From 34-65-8 sp963529855 (GTDB lineage: Bacteria; Pseudomonadota; Alphaproteobacteria; Sphingomonadales; Sphingomonadaceae), in NCBI GenBank assembly GCA_963529855.1, contig CAURZK010000005.1, positions 62,001-126,000 on the forward strand: DNA of 64,000 nucleotides. Reading direction: 5' to 3'. The notes under the pieces are model-generated. The model had not been told where the DNA came from. It was given only the letters and a program-made list of their open reading frames with translations, and searched no databases. Shown in pieces: positions 16,139 to 25,700 of the stretch. Numbering within the stretch: position 1 is the first letter of the stretch; each line of letters starts with the position of its first letter. The position numbers and the translations under genes are program-made.

Positions 16139-17629
16139 ATGCAATCAAAAGAATCACGATTGACGCGCCGCGCGGTCCTCGCCGGTTCCGGTGCTCTGGC
16201 CATTGGCGGCGGATTGGCCGCCGTTCTGGGAGCCGGAGGTAGAACTCCGGTGGGTGCCAGCACACCCGCCGGTCGCCGCGTCCTCAAGGCCGGAACGACC
16301 AGCGCGCCACTTATCGACAAAGCCTTTCAAATACCGGTGTGGGGTTACAATGGCTCGGTACCGGCTCCTGCTCTCAGGGTTGGGCAGGGAGAGGCCTTCG
16401 AGGTCCTGCTGGAAAACGCTCTGGATGAGGAGACAACCATCCATTGGCACGGCGTTCGTGTTCCCAACGCGATGGATGGCGTTCCCCACCTCACCCAGCC
16501 CCCCGTGGAGCCCGGCGAAAGGTTCAGATATGCCTTTACGCCGGAGGATGCGGGCACTTTCTGGTACCATCCCCATCAGCGCAGCTTCGAGCAGGTCGGT
16601 CGCGGCCTCTACGGACCGCTCATTATCGAAGAGGCAGATCCGCCGCAGGTCGATCGCGACCTCGTCTGGATGCTCGACGACTGGCGGCTCAATGACCAGG
16701 GGCAAATAAGTGGAGGGTTCGGCAGTCGGCACGACGCGATGATGGCAGGCCGGATCGGCAACACGATCACTATCAACGGAAAGCCGGCGGCACCACTGAT
16801 CGCGAGGCCGAATGAGCGGATCAGGCTGCGGCTCGTGAACGCTGCCAATGCCCGCATCTTCGGGCTCGATTTCGGTGACCTCGATCCAATGGTCGTCGCG
16901 CTCGACGGCCAACCCGTCGAGCCTCACCGCCTAAGCGCGCCCCTGCTTCTCGGGCCGGCAATGCGGGCGGACCTGATCGTCGATTTCGATTATCCCGCCG
17001 GGACCCGGCATTCACTGCGCGATGTGTTCTATGATGGACTGGAATACGAACTCACCACATTCGAGTGTCAGGGCAAAGAGGTCAGGGAAAGACGTCTGCC
17101 CGATCCAGCGCCGCTGCCCCCTAACCCTCTCGCCGAACCCGAACTGGCAACGGCCGAGCGTCACCGGATCATATTCGGTGGCGGGATGATGGGCATGATG
17201 GGGCGAACAGCCAGCGGCTCTGACGCGAGGAACGAACAACGAACCGGCTCCGGCATGATGATGGAGCGGATGGGAGGTTCGGGAATGATGTCCGGAGGAA
17301 TGATGGGCTGGACCGTCAACGGTGTTTCGGCGAGCGGCCATGTTCACGATCCGATTATTTCCGCCGCGCGAGGGACCACGCTTCTCCTCGACATGACCAA
17401 TGAGACTGCGTGGTGGCACCCGATCCATCTGCATGGCCACAGTTTCCGTGTCTTGTCGCGCAATGGACAGCCGACACAATATCGCGAGTGGCAGGATACC
17501 GTGCTCATGGCGCCCGAAGAGCGCGTCGAGATCGCATTCGTAGCGGACAACCCGGGCGACTGGATGTTCCATTGCCATATTCTCGAACACCAGGCCGCAG
17601 GAATGATGGCCACCATTCAAGTTAACTGA
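16139..17629 (+). CDS. Periplasmic multicopper oxidase, Tat-exported (CueO/CopA-like)
   Basis: 496 residues with a twin-arginine signal (LTRRAVLAGSGAL near residues 7-19). Three cupredoxin domains are seen, with all copper-site motifs: HWHG, WYHPH, HPIHLHGHSF and the T1/T3 motif FHCHILEHQAAGMM. Between domains 2 and 3 lies a Met-rich segment (GGGMMGMMGR ... GMMSGGMMGW), as in cuprous oxidases, so it most likely oxidises Cu(I) to Cu(II) in the periplasm. The ATG at 16139 is chosen because GGAG lies nine bases upstream and the promoter at 16068 rules out earlier starts. DUF411 gene follows 16 bases downstream in the same operon. Confidence 0.92.
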   Translation: MQSKESRLTRRAVLAGSGALAIGGGLAAVLGAGGRTPVGASTPAGRRVLKAGTTSAPLIDKAFQIPVWGYNGSVPAPALRVGQGEAFEVLLENALDEETTIHWHGVRVPNAMDGVPHLTQPPVEPGERFRYAFTPEDAGTFWYHPHQRSFEQVGRGLYGPLIIEEADPPQVDRDLVWMLDDWRLNDQGQISGGFGSRHDAMMAGRIGNTITINGKPAAPLIARPNERIRLRLVNAANARIFGLDFGDLDPMVVALDGQPVEPHRLSAPLLLGPAMRADLIVDFDYPAGTRHSLRDVFYDGLEYELTTFECQGKEVRERRLPDPAPLPPNPLAEPELATAERHRIIFGGGMMGMMGRTASGSDARNEQRTGSGMMMERMGGSGMMSGGMMGWTVNGVSASGHVHDPIISAARGTTLLLDMTNETAWWHPIHLHGHSFRVLSRNGQPTQYREWQDTVLMAPEERVEIAFVADNPGDWMFHCHILEHQAAGMMATIQVN

Positions 17630-17645
17630 AAGAAAGGAAAAACTG

Positions 17646-18092
17646 ATGCGTTTGTTACCCAAGGTCTTGATGTCGTTTTCGGCCCTCGCGCTGCTGCCCT
17701 CGGCCGCGGCGGCACAGGAAGCAAGACCGTTTGCCACGATCTTCAAGAACCCTCAGTGTAGTTGCTGTGAAAGCTACGGCGACTATCTCGAAGCCAGCGG
17801 ATATGAGGTGAAGATGGTCGCGACCCACGACCTCGCCCTAATCAAGGAACGCCAGGGTGTGCCCGCCGGGCTCGAGGGATGCCATACGATGCTCATCGGC
17901 GGCTACTTCGTCGATGGACATGTGCCGGCCGACAGCGTTGACCGCCTGCTGGAGGAACGTCCGCGAATTTCAGGCATCACGCTTCCCGGCATGCCTGCAG
18001 GTTCGCCGGGCATGGGCGGTGCCAAGACAGGCACGTGGACGATTACGGGCGTAAGAGCGGATGGTGCCACGAGCGTCTTTGCGCGATACTGA
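17646..18092 (+). CDS. DUF411 periplasmic copper protein
   Basis: 148 residues: Sec signal peptide (cleavage after SAAAAQ near residue 23), then a DUF411 domain beginning FATIFKNPQCSCCESYGDYL, with the CSCC cysteine motif and two further conserved segments, ATHDLALIKERQGVP and GCHTMLIGGYFVDGHVP. DUF411 proteins (CopG group) bind copper in the periplasm and may change its redox state. The gene is 16 bases behind the oxidase gene with AAAGGAAA as ribosome binding site, so both are under the same CueR-type promoter. It converges on cueR with a 14-base gap. Confidence 0.88.
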   Translation: MRLLPKVLMSFSALALLPSAAAAQEARPFATIFKNPQCSCCESYGDYLEASGYEVKMVATHDLALIKERQGVPAGLEGCHTMLIGGYFVDGHVPADSVDRLLEERPRISGITLPGMPAGSPGMGGAKTGTWTITGVRADGATSVFARY

Positions 18093-18106
18093 GCACCGTC
18101 CGAAGC

Positions 18107-18565
18107 CTAGCAAACGCGCTCGAAGCCAAACTTGTGACCAACGTCCTTGGGACGAGCCGGATTGGCATCGTCAGCGAGGTCCTTGAGGATGGGACAGTCG
18201 GGACGTTTGTCATTCGTGCAATTCTCGAAAAGATGTTCGAGCGCGTCTATCATCGAATGGATTTCGGCAGCCTTCGACCGCAGGGCGGCAAGATGGCCAT
18301 CCGCCACTCGGCGCACGTCCTTGCTCGCGCGGGTGTCGTTTTTCCATAAATCGAGCAGTTCGGAGATATCGTCGACCGAAAAGCCCAGATTGCGGGCGCG
18401 CCGCACAAACCGGAGTGTATGAATATCTGCCGGAGTGTAGAGGCGGTACCCGGCATCGGTCCGGTCCGCCGCCTCGATCAAACCGATCTTTTCATAATGT
18501 CGGATCATCTTGGCAGAAACCCCGCTCGCTGCGGCCGCCTCGCCAATCGTGTGTGAATGTTTCAT
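18107..18565 (-). CDS. cueR: CueR, Cu(I)-responsive MerR-family regulator
   Basis: 152 residues. The N-terminal winged helix begins TIGEAAAASGVSAKMIRHYEKIGLI, as in MerR regulators; a dimerisation helix and the metal loop follow. Two cysteines spaced C-x7-C in NCTNDKRPDCPIL match the Cys112/Cys120 loop of CueR, and no Cys is present at the position of the divalent-ion sensors (around 77-79), which argues for monovalent Cu/Ag sensing. It should bind the dyads at 14904, 15064, 16068 and 18641. A related dyad just in front of its own start suggests autoregulation. Confidence 0.9.
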   Translation of the reverse strand: MKHSHTIGEAAAASGVSAKMIRHYEKIGLIEAADRTDAGYRLYTPADIHTLRFVRRARNLGFSVDDISELLDLWKNDTRASKDVRRVADGHLAALRSKAAEIHSMIDALEHLFENCTNDKRPDCPILKDLADDANPARPKDVGHKFGFERVC

Positions 18566-18574
18566 GCGGGCGCT

Positions 18575-18603
18575 TTAACCTTCCAATGATGGGAATGCAA
18601 GGT
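18575..18603. promoter_or_regulatory. Degenerate CueR dyad in front of cueR
   Basis: AACCTTCCAATGATGGGAAT matches the left half and core of the dyad at 18641. A minus-strand promoter can be proposed (TTGCAT, then TTAAAG 16 bases later) that reads into cueR, but the -10 would sit very close to the ATG, so the message would have almost no leader. Confidence 0.5.
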
Positions 18604-18640
18604 GGCTGGCTGAAAGCCGAGAAAATCTCCACAAAATGCC

Positions 18641-18671
18641 TTGACCTTCCAATGATGGGAAGCCCTATCTT
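18641..18671 (+). promoter_or_regulatory. CueR-type promoter of the small-membrane-protein/Met-rich operon
   Basis: -35 TTGACC at 18641-18646, 19-base spacer with dyad CCTTCCAATGATGGGAAG, -10 TATCTT at 18666-18671, followed 34 bases later by the start codon of the next gene. Confidence 0.85.
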
Positions 18672-18704
18672 CTTCGTATTGGTTGATTCGATGAAGGAAA
18701 AGAA

Positions 18705-18971
18705 ATGAACATTCCGTCGTCCCGGGCCCTGGTGCCGGTCACCGCCATTTCCGCACGCTCCAATACCGATGCGAAAGGCCTCTGTTCTGCCGGTAAAGGC
18801 CGACAGCGCAAGTGGATGCTCGCCCTTGGTGTCGTTCTGGCATTGGCCGCGCTGGCGCTTGGCTCGATGTGGTTGGGCTTCGCAGCCATTCTTCCGTTTC
18901 TTTATGTACTGCCCTGCCTGGCAATGGTCGCCATGTGCATGCGCAAGAGCGGAACGTCGACCGAAACCTGA
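18705..18971 (+). CDS. Small copper-island membrane protein
   Basis: 88 residues with a basic N-terminal region and two hydrophobic segments (about 38-57 and 58-78), the second with Cys and Met (LPCLAMVAMCMRK). The tail resembles DUF2933-type small membrane proteins of copper operons, but I cannot confirm this. It has AAGGAAAAGAA as ribosome binding site and is the first gene after a CueR-type promoter, so its production should be induced by copper. Confidence 0.65.
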   Translation: MNIPSSRALVPVTAISARSNTDAKGLCSAGKGRQRKWMLALGVVLALAALALGSMWLGFAAILPFLYVLPCLAMVAMCMRKSGTSTET

Positions 18972-19056
18972 AAACCCGTGCCGAATTCGCTCGTGCGCCG
19001 AAGCATGAAGGACGGAGCGAAGCCGAAGGCATCAATAATTTGAAAGGAAAGATCAT

Positions 19057-19347
19057 ATGAACACTTTTAAGATGACCGCACTCGGCGCGCTCGCGACGGT
19101 TGGCCTCGCAACGACGGCCGTCGCGCAGCCCAAGGTCGATCACCGTCCCGACAGAGCCCAAAACACGCAGGAGCAGCAGCGCGCAGAAATGCGGGGCGGA
19201 ATGCAAGGCGATATGAGGGAGATGTCCGGCATGATGGCCATGATGAACGATCCGGAGATGCGCGCCGAAATGATGGAAATGATGCGTAACTGCAATGAAA
19301 TGATGAAAAAGAAGCGCGAGCAGATGGCGCAAGGCGAAGCAGGCTGA
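19057..19347 (+). CDS. Met-rich periplasmic protein
   Basis: 96 residues: a signal peptide (MNTFKMTALGALATVGLATTAVA, cleaved near residue 23) and a charged helical mature part with 16 or more Met residues in clusters such as GMMAMMND and MMEMMRNCNEMMKKK. Clustered Met in the periplasm binds Cu(I), as in CusB-, CopA- or PcoE-type proteins; this is inference from composition. AAAGGAAA precedes the ATG. It shares the CueR-type promoter at 18641 with the gene before it, and a hairpin terminator follows at 19391. Confidence 0.75.
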   Translation: MNTFKMTALGALATVGLATTAVAQPKVDHRPDRAQNTQEQQRAEMRGGMQGDMREMSGMMAMMNDPEMRAEMMEMMRNCNEMMKKKREQMAQGEAG

Positions 19348-19390
19348 AGCCTGAGTTCCAGTATGTCTGACGCTTCAACCAGTCCCCCCA

Positions 19391-19428
19391 CCTGCCCCGC
19401 ATGAACCTGCGGGGCAGGACCCTTCTGT
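19391..19428 (+). terminator. Hairpin terminator after the Met-rich protein gene
   Basis: CCTGCCCCGCA (19391-19401) pairs with TGCGGGGCAGG (19408-19418) around a six-base loop, followed by the pyrimidine-rich CCCTTCTGTT. It is a strong stem with a weak T-run. Confidence 0.75.
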
Positions 19429-19541
19429 TATAAGGCCAATGCAAACGCTATGACGATAGTCCGCCAGGATAGAACGATGGGGCGCCGCGCGGTGGCGGCA
19501 AACCTGCGCTTGCCGGTGACGGCTCGTTTCCGTATTGTGGG

Positions 19542-19886
19542 ATGATGCGAATGCTGCGCGCTCTCGGCCTTATCTTGGTTGGCGTTGGACTCTTTGTTCA
19601 AACGGCAGCTCATGCGTCGGCGCTTCCCCAGGAGCCGAGCATGGTCGAGCGCAATTGCAACGACATGGTCATGGACACCACCGACGACGAGGCTGAAAGA
19701 TCGCCGTGCGCCGACCTGCGGCTCGATTGCCTGGTTGCCCTTGGCTGCATTCCGCCGCTTGTCATGACTCAAGACCTCGCGGTTGTGAGGGTACCGCTGG
19801 CGGTCGCTAGCCAGTTTACCGATCTCGCTTTCTTCGAGTTGACTGGCACCGGCGCAGGGCCGGAACCGCCCCCTCCGCAAGCCTAG
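19542..19886 (+). CDS. Small secreted protein of unknown function
   Basis: 114 residues with a likely Sec signal peptide (residues 1-28). The mature part is acidic with four Cys (ERNCNDM, SPCADLRLDCLVALGC) and no recognised domain; the tail is Pro-rich. It lies directly before the cusCBA genes on the same strand, where sphingomonads often have a small secreted protein, and may belong to that transport unit. Function unknown. Confidence 0.55.
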   Translation: MMRMLRALGLILVGVGLFVQTAAHASALPQEPSMVERNCNDMVMDTTDDEAERSPCADLRLDCLVALGCIPPLVMTQDLAVVRVPLAVASQFTDLAFFELTGTGAGPEPPPPQA

Positions 19887-20009
19887 AAACCTGGAATTGA
19901 TGCAGATATAGCTCTGCAGGCTATGGCTGGACATTTTGCGCGCGCGAAGGATGTGCGCGAACTGTCTCGAACGCGCGCTCGCCGCGCCCTTTAGCGGAAT
20001 CCTACTGTC

Positions 20010-21239
20010 ATGAAACGAATATGCTGGACCGCGCTTCCGGTCCTGCTGGCTATCGCGCCGGCGAGTCACGCCCAATCGGTGGGCTATGAAGAAACTCTAG
20101 AGGCTGCGGTCAGCGGCCAGCCCCAGGTTCGCACCAGCGAACTACGGCTCGACGCCCGGCGAGAGATCGCCGAGGCGGCTGACGAACTGCCCGATCCGCA
20201 ATTGCGCGGCGGCATTCGTAACCTCCCGGTGACGGGGCCGGACATTCTCGATCCCACGATGATGACCATGGTCGAGATCGGGATCGAGCAGGACTTTCCC
20301 AACCTTGCCGAACGGCGTGCCCGTGCGGGCATCGCTTCTGCGGATATCGATTTTGCTTCGGCCCAACTGGCTCATGCGCGGCACATGGCACGACTGGGCG
20401 CTGGACGCGCGTGGATCTCGCTTGCCTATGCCCAGCGCGCGGATCTGGTCGTTGGCGAAGCACTAGACGAGATCGAACGCCTCGTACCCCTTGCGCGCAG
20501 TTCGGTTGCGGCGGGTACTGCACGGCCTGGCGAAAGTCTGGAGATCCGCCGAGCCGTCCTTGAAGTGGAAGACGCGCGGACGCGGATCGCGGCAGAGCGC
20601 GAAGCCGCGCAGGCTCGTCTCGGCCGATTTATTGGCGCCGAGAATGCGGTCGCTTCGGGCGAAATTCCACCGGTCGATATCCAAGCCGAGCGGCTGCGGG
20701 CTACGCTGGAATACAACCCGGAGATTATTCTGGCGGCAGCTCAAGTCCGTCAGGCTGACGCGGCAATCGACCTCGCGCGGTCGGACTTGCGCCCGGATTT
20801 CAGCGTCGGGGTCAGTTACGGCGTCAGGGAGCGCCAATATGGTGATTTGTTTTCGGTTATGGGGACGGTCACCTTGCCGCTGTTCAGCAAGAAAAGGCAG
20901 GAGCCACGCATTGCTGCGGCGCGGTCGGAAGCGGCTGCGGCACGTGAGGCGCAGCTCGACGAGCTGCGCGCGCTCGAGGCGCAATTCGAGGCTGATCTGG
21001 CCGCGTGGCGCAGCGCCTTCCGACAATGGCAGCGCGCGACGGAGGAGTTGCTTCCATTGGCCGAAAGCCGAGCCGAACTCGAACGAGCCAGCTTTGCGGC
21101 GGGCAGAGCGGAACTGCTCGACGTGATCGAAGCCATCAAGGCGCTGGCGCTGCTTCGCATCGATATTCTCGAACGCGAGGAAGCGACTGTCGAAGCTGCC
21201 GCCAACCTACGACTGACATACAGGGAACACCATCTATGA
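20010..21239 (+). CDS. CusC-like outer-membrane factor (TolC family)
   Basis: 409 residues with a signal peptide (cleaved near Ala21 in ASHAQS). The mature protein shows the two-fold repeat of long alpha-helical stretches and the beta-strand insert (around 255-280, RPDFSVGVSYGVRERQYGDLFSV...) typical of outer-membrane efflux proteins of heavy-metal RND systems. There is no lipid-attachment Cys. It forms the exit channel of the CusCBA pump; its stop codon overlaps the start of cusB (ATGA). Confidence 0.88.
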   Translation: MKRICWTALPVLLAIAPASHAQSVGYEETLEAAVSGQPQVRTSELRLDARREIAEAADELPDPQLRGGIRNLPVTGPDILDPTMMTMVEIGIEQDFPNLAERRARAGIASADIDFASAQLAHARHMARLGAGRAWISLAYAQRADLVVGEALDEIERLVPLARSSVAAGTARPGESLEIRRAVLEVEDARTRIAAEREAAQARLGRFIGAENAVASGEIPPVDIQAERLRATLEYNPEIILAAAQVRQADAAIDLARSDLRPDFSVGVSYGVRERQYGDLFSVMGTVTLPLFSKKRQEPRIAAARSEAAAAREAQLDELRALEAQFEADLAAWRSAFRQWQRATEELLPLAESRAELERASFAAGRAELLDVIEAIKALALLRIDILEREEATVEAAANLRLTYREHHL

Positions 21240-22744
21240 GAGCCGCAATGGGAGCTGCGTGGGACAGATTGTCACCACGCCAGAAGTCTTGGACGATGGC
21301 AGCCACGATTGCCCTCATCAGTGTTACCGCCGGATATGGCCTCTCGCAGCTTGGCCAAGATGGCGCAGGAACGGCCGAGAGCAGCGGAACGTCGGGCGCA
21401 GAATGCGAGGATGTCCTCTACTGGTACGACCCGATGGTCCCCGGACAGCACTTCGACGAACCGGGCAAATCGCCGTTCATGGACATGGAACTGGTGCCCA
21501 AATGTGCAGGCGAGGAGGCGACCGCTGGCGTTCAGATCGACGCGGGCTTGGTCCAGAATTTTGGCATTCGCACCGCCGAAGCAGAGTACGGTCTTCTCGA
21601 GCCCGAGATAACCGTCACTGGCGTGCTCGCTTATAATGAACGCGACGTCGCGATCGTCCAGCCCCGCGCCGGGGGCTATGTTCAAAGGACTTACGGTCGT
21701 GCGCCGGATGACGTGATTGGACGGGGCGCGCCGCTTGCGGATATCCTGGTTCCCGAATGGGGCGGAGCGCAGCAGGAATATCTGGCCGTCCTGAATAGCG
21801 GTGATGAAGAACTTGCGCAGGCGATGCGCGAGCGCATGCGCCTTCTGGGCATGTCTCCAGGCCTGATCTCGTCGGTGGGACGCAGCGGACGACCGCATTC
21901 GACGATCACTGTTACCGCGCCGATCGGCGGGGCGATCACATCGCTCGGCGTGCGTCCGGGAATGACGGTCATGGCCGGACAGACGCTCGCTGAGATCACC
22001 GGTTTCTCGCCGATCTGGCTGGAAGCCGCGGTGCCTGAAACGCAGGCTGCGAATGTACGGGTTGGCCAGCCTGTCAGCGCGAACCTGACCGCGTTTCCCG
22101 ACGAACGGTTCGCGGGGCGCATTATCGCCATCCTGCCGAGTGCACAGGATGCGAGCCGGACGATCACCGTTCGTGCGCAGCTGCCCAACGCATCCGGACG
22201 CCTCAAACCGGGCATGTTCGCGCAGGTTTCGCTGACCCCGGACACACGCCGCGCGCTGCTGGTACCGTCCGAAGCGGTTATCAGGACCGGACGTCGAACC
22301 ATCGTAATGGTGAGGCAGGACGAGGGCGGTTTCATGCCCGCCGAGGTTCGGATCGGCCGCGAAGCGGGTGGAAGGACCGAAGTGCTGGCCGGACTTTCCG
22401 CCGGCGAACAGGTCGTGACATCGGGTCAGTTCCTGCTCGATTCCGAGGCAAGCCTGGCCGGGCTCGATGTCCGCCCGATTGAACAGGTCAGCCGCGAGCA
22501 GGCAGATGAAGACGAAGCAACGACTTTCAGTGCGATTGGAACAATCGAGAAAATCGCCGATGGCTCGGTAACGCTGCGCCACGGGCCCGTCCCGCGGCTC
22601 GACTGGCCAGCCATGACGATGACCTTCCGCACGAAGAGCGCGGCGCAGATGCGCGGGCTCGAGAAGGGAGACAGAGTCCGTTTCACCTTCATCCAGGAGG
22701 ATGAGGGCCCCCGGATCGAGACCATCGGGAGGGCCGGACAATGA
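21236..22744 (+). CDS. cusB: CusB-CusF fusion: periplasmic adaptor with a C-terminal Cu(I)-binding domain
   Basis: 502 residues. After an N-terminal membrane anchor (about 18-40) comes a heavy-metal-binding domain (CEDVLYWYDPMVPGQHFDE, then SPFMDMELVPKC), the usual barrel-hairpin-lipoyl adaptor region, and near residue 440-500 a complete CusF-like domain with ligands His, Trp and two Met in HGPVPRLDWPAMTMTF. CusF passes Cu(I)/Ag(I) to CusB; here it is joined to the adaptor, and a separate CusF lipoprotein is also encoded behind cusA. Start set at the ATG overlapping the cusC stop. ATGA overlap to cusA as well. Confidence 0.92.
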   Translation: MRAAMGAAWDRLSPRQKSWTMAATIALISVTAGYGLSQLGQDGAGTAESSGTSGAECEDVLYWYDPMVPGQHFDEPGKSPFMDMELVPKCAGEEATAGVQIDAGLVQNFGIRTAEAEYGLLEPEITVTGVLAYNERDVAIVQPRAGGYVQRTYGRAPDDVIGRGAPLADILVPEWGGAQQEYLAVLNSGDEELAQAMRERMRLLGMSPGLISSVGRSGRPHSTITVTAPIGGAITSLGVRPGMTVMAGQTLAEITGFSPIWLEAAVPETQAANVRVGQPVSANLTAFPDERFAGRIIAILPSAQDASRTITVRAQLPNASGRLKPGMFAQVSLTPDTRRALLVPSEAVIRTGRRTIVMVRQDEGGFMPAEVRIGREAGGRTEVLAGLSAGEQVVTSGQFLLDSEASLAGLDVRPIEQVSREQADEDEATTFSAIGTIEKIADGSVTLRHGPVPRLDWPAMTMTFRTKSAAQMRGLEKGDRVRFTFIQEDEGPRIETIGRAGQ

Positions 22745-25700
22745 TTGCTCGGATAATCGATGCCTCGATCGCCAACCGCTTGTTCATCGTTCTGGCGGCC
22801 ATCGCGGTAACGCTAGGCGGTTTCTGGGCAGTGCGCACGACGCCGGTCGACGCGCTGCCCGATCTTTCCGACGTCCAAGTTGTGGTCCGGTCCAACTATC
22901 CGGGGCAAGCCCCCCGGATCGTCGAGGACCAGGTTACCTATCCGCTGGCAACGACCATGCTCTCGGTGCCGGGGGCGAAAACCGTCCGCGGTTACTCGAT
23001 GTTTGGCGACAGCTATGTCTATATCATCTTCGAGGACGGAACCGACCTCTACTGGGCGCGCTCGCGCGTGCTCGAGTATCTCAACCAGGTGCAGAACCGC
23101 CTGCCCGATGGTGTGACGAGCACGCTGGGTCCAGATGCCACGGGGGTCGGCTGGATTTACGAGTACGCGCTGGTCGATCGCACCGGCGGTCATGACCTTG
23201 CCGGGCTACGCAGCCTGCAGGACTGGTTCCTGCGCTACGAGCTCAAGACGATCCCCGGCATTGCCGAAGTCGCGAGCGTCGGCGGTATGGTCAAGCAGTA
23301 CCAGGTGGTGCTCGAACCTTACCGGATGGCCTCGCTCGGCGTGACCCACGCCGAGATCGTGAGCGCCATCCAGTCTGCCAACCAGGAAGCGGGCGGCTCG
23401 ATCGTCGAGATGGGCGAAGCCGAATATATGGTTCGCGCCTCGGGCTATCTCGGCGACCTCAATGATTTTCGGCAAATCCCTTTACGTACCGAAAGCGGCG
23501 GCGTTCCGGTCACGCTTGGCGACGTAGCGACGATCCAGGTCGGCCCTGAACTGCGGCGTGGCATCGCCGAGCTCAATGGTGAAGGTGAGGTTGCCGGCGG
23601 CATCATCGTTCTGCGCCAGGGAGCGGATGCGCGAAGCGCGATCCAGGCCGTGGAGCAAAAACTCGACGAGTTGCAGGCGAGCCTGCCCGAAGGCGTCGAG
23701 ATCGTCACGACCTACGACCGTTCACAGCTTATCGACGCCTCAGTGGAGAATCTGACCCACAAGCTGATCGAGGAATTCATCGTGGTTGCGCTCGTTTGCG
23801 GGCTGTTCCTCTGGCACGCGCGCTCCGCCCTGGTCGCCATCATCACCTTGCCGCTGGGTGTGCTGGCCGCTTTCATCGTGATGCGCTTTCAGGGAGTGAA
23901 CGCCAATATCATGTCGCTGGGTGGCATCGCCATCGCGATCGGGGCGATGGTCGATGCCGCGGTGGTGATGATCGAGAACGCCCACAAGCATCTCGAACGA
24001 TGGGAGCACGAAAACCCGGATACCGTGCTCGCGGTAAAGGAACGGTGGAGGATCATCGCCGATGCATCGAAGGAAGTGGGACCAGCGCTGTTCTTCAGCC
24101 TGCTGATCATTACGCTGTCATTCCTGCCGGTCTTCACCCTGCAGGCGCAGGAAGGTCGGTTGTTCGCGCCGCTCGCTTTTACCAAGACCTATGCCATGGC
24201 GGCCGCGGCCATTCTCTCGGTAACGCTGGTACCGGTGATGATGGGATGGCTGATCCGTGGGAAGATCCCTTCGGAGGATTCCAATTTTCTCAACCGCTGG
24301 CTGACGAAAATCTACCGCCCGGGACTCGATTGGGTCATGCGGCGCCCCAAGGCAACGCTGGCGATCGCGGCGGTGATCTTCCTGACCACCGCGATTCCCT
24401 TCACCAGGCTTGGCGGCGAGTTTCTCCCCCCGCTCGATGAGGGCGATTTGCTTTACATGCCGAGCGCATTGCCCGGGCTTTCGCCCGGCGAGGCTTCGGC
24501 GCTGCTGCAGCGCACCGATCGCCTGATCAAGTCGGTCCCGGAAGTGGAAACCGTGTTCGGCAAGGCGGGCCGTGCGGATACGGCGACGGATCCGGCCCCC
24601 CTGACGATGTTCGAAACGACGATCCGTTTCAAGCCGCGCGAGGAGTGGCGCGAGGGAATGACGCCCGATCTGCTCGTCGAGGAACTCGACCGGGTCGTGC
24701 GGGTGCCGGGCCTCGCCAATGTCTGGGTGCCCCCGATCCGCAACCGGATCGACATGCTCGCGACCGGCATCAAGAGTCCGATCGGGGTGAAGGTTTCAGG
24801 CGACGACCTTGAGCAGATCGAACGCGTGGCGCTCGAGGTGGAAGGTGTGGCCAAGACGGTCCCGGGGGTCAGCTCGGCATTGGCGGAACGCCTGTCGGGT
24901 GGCCGCTATGTCGATGTCGATATCGATCGGATGGCCGCTGCGCGATACGGGCTCAACATAACCGACGTGCAGCAGATAGTCTCCGGCGCGGTCGGCGGCG
25001 CCAATGTCGCCCGGACGGTCGAGGGCCTCGCGCGCTATCCCATCAATGTGAGGTATCCGCGCGAAATCCGCGATAGCGTCGATGAGCTTAGAGCCTTGCC
25101 GGTCCTCACGCCGTCTGGCCAGCAGATCACGCTTGGAACCGTAGCCCGGGTGGGGGTCAGCGACGGTCCGCCCATGCTCAAGAGCGAACAGGGCCGGCTG
25201 ACCAGCTACATCTATGTCGATGTCCGGGGCCGGGATCTCACCTCGGTGGTGGCCGATCTCCAGGAGGCGGTTGCTGCGGGTGTCGATCTGCCCGCCGGTG
25301 TCAGCCTCTCATATGCGGGCCAGTTCGAATATCTGACACGCGCTTATGAGCGGTTGCAGATCGTGGTGCCCGCGACACTGGTGATCATATTCCTGCTGCT
25401 CTATCTCATATTCAGGAGAGTGGATGAGGCGATGCTCATCATGGGCACCCTGCCTTTCGCGCTCAGCGGTGGTTATTGGCTGCTCTATCTGATGGGCTAC
25501 AACCAGTCCGTGGCGACAGCGGTCGGCTTCATCGCGCTCGCCGGTGTCTCGGCCGAGTTCGGTGTGGTGATGCTGATCTACCTGAAAGCCGCGCTGGAGC
25601 GGCGGCAAGGTACCCTCAGCGCTGAAGAAGTGGACGAAGCCATCCGGGAAGGCGCGCTCCTGCGCGTGCGACCCAAGGCGATGACGGTGGCGGTCATTCT

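Noticed and set aside
21272..22741. 489-codon frame on the minus strand
   Set aside because: Antisense shadow of cusB, which has full adaptor and CusF motifs.
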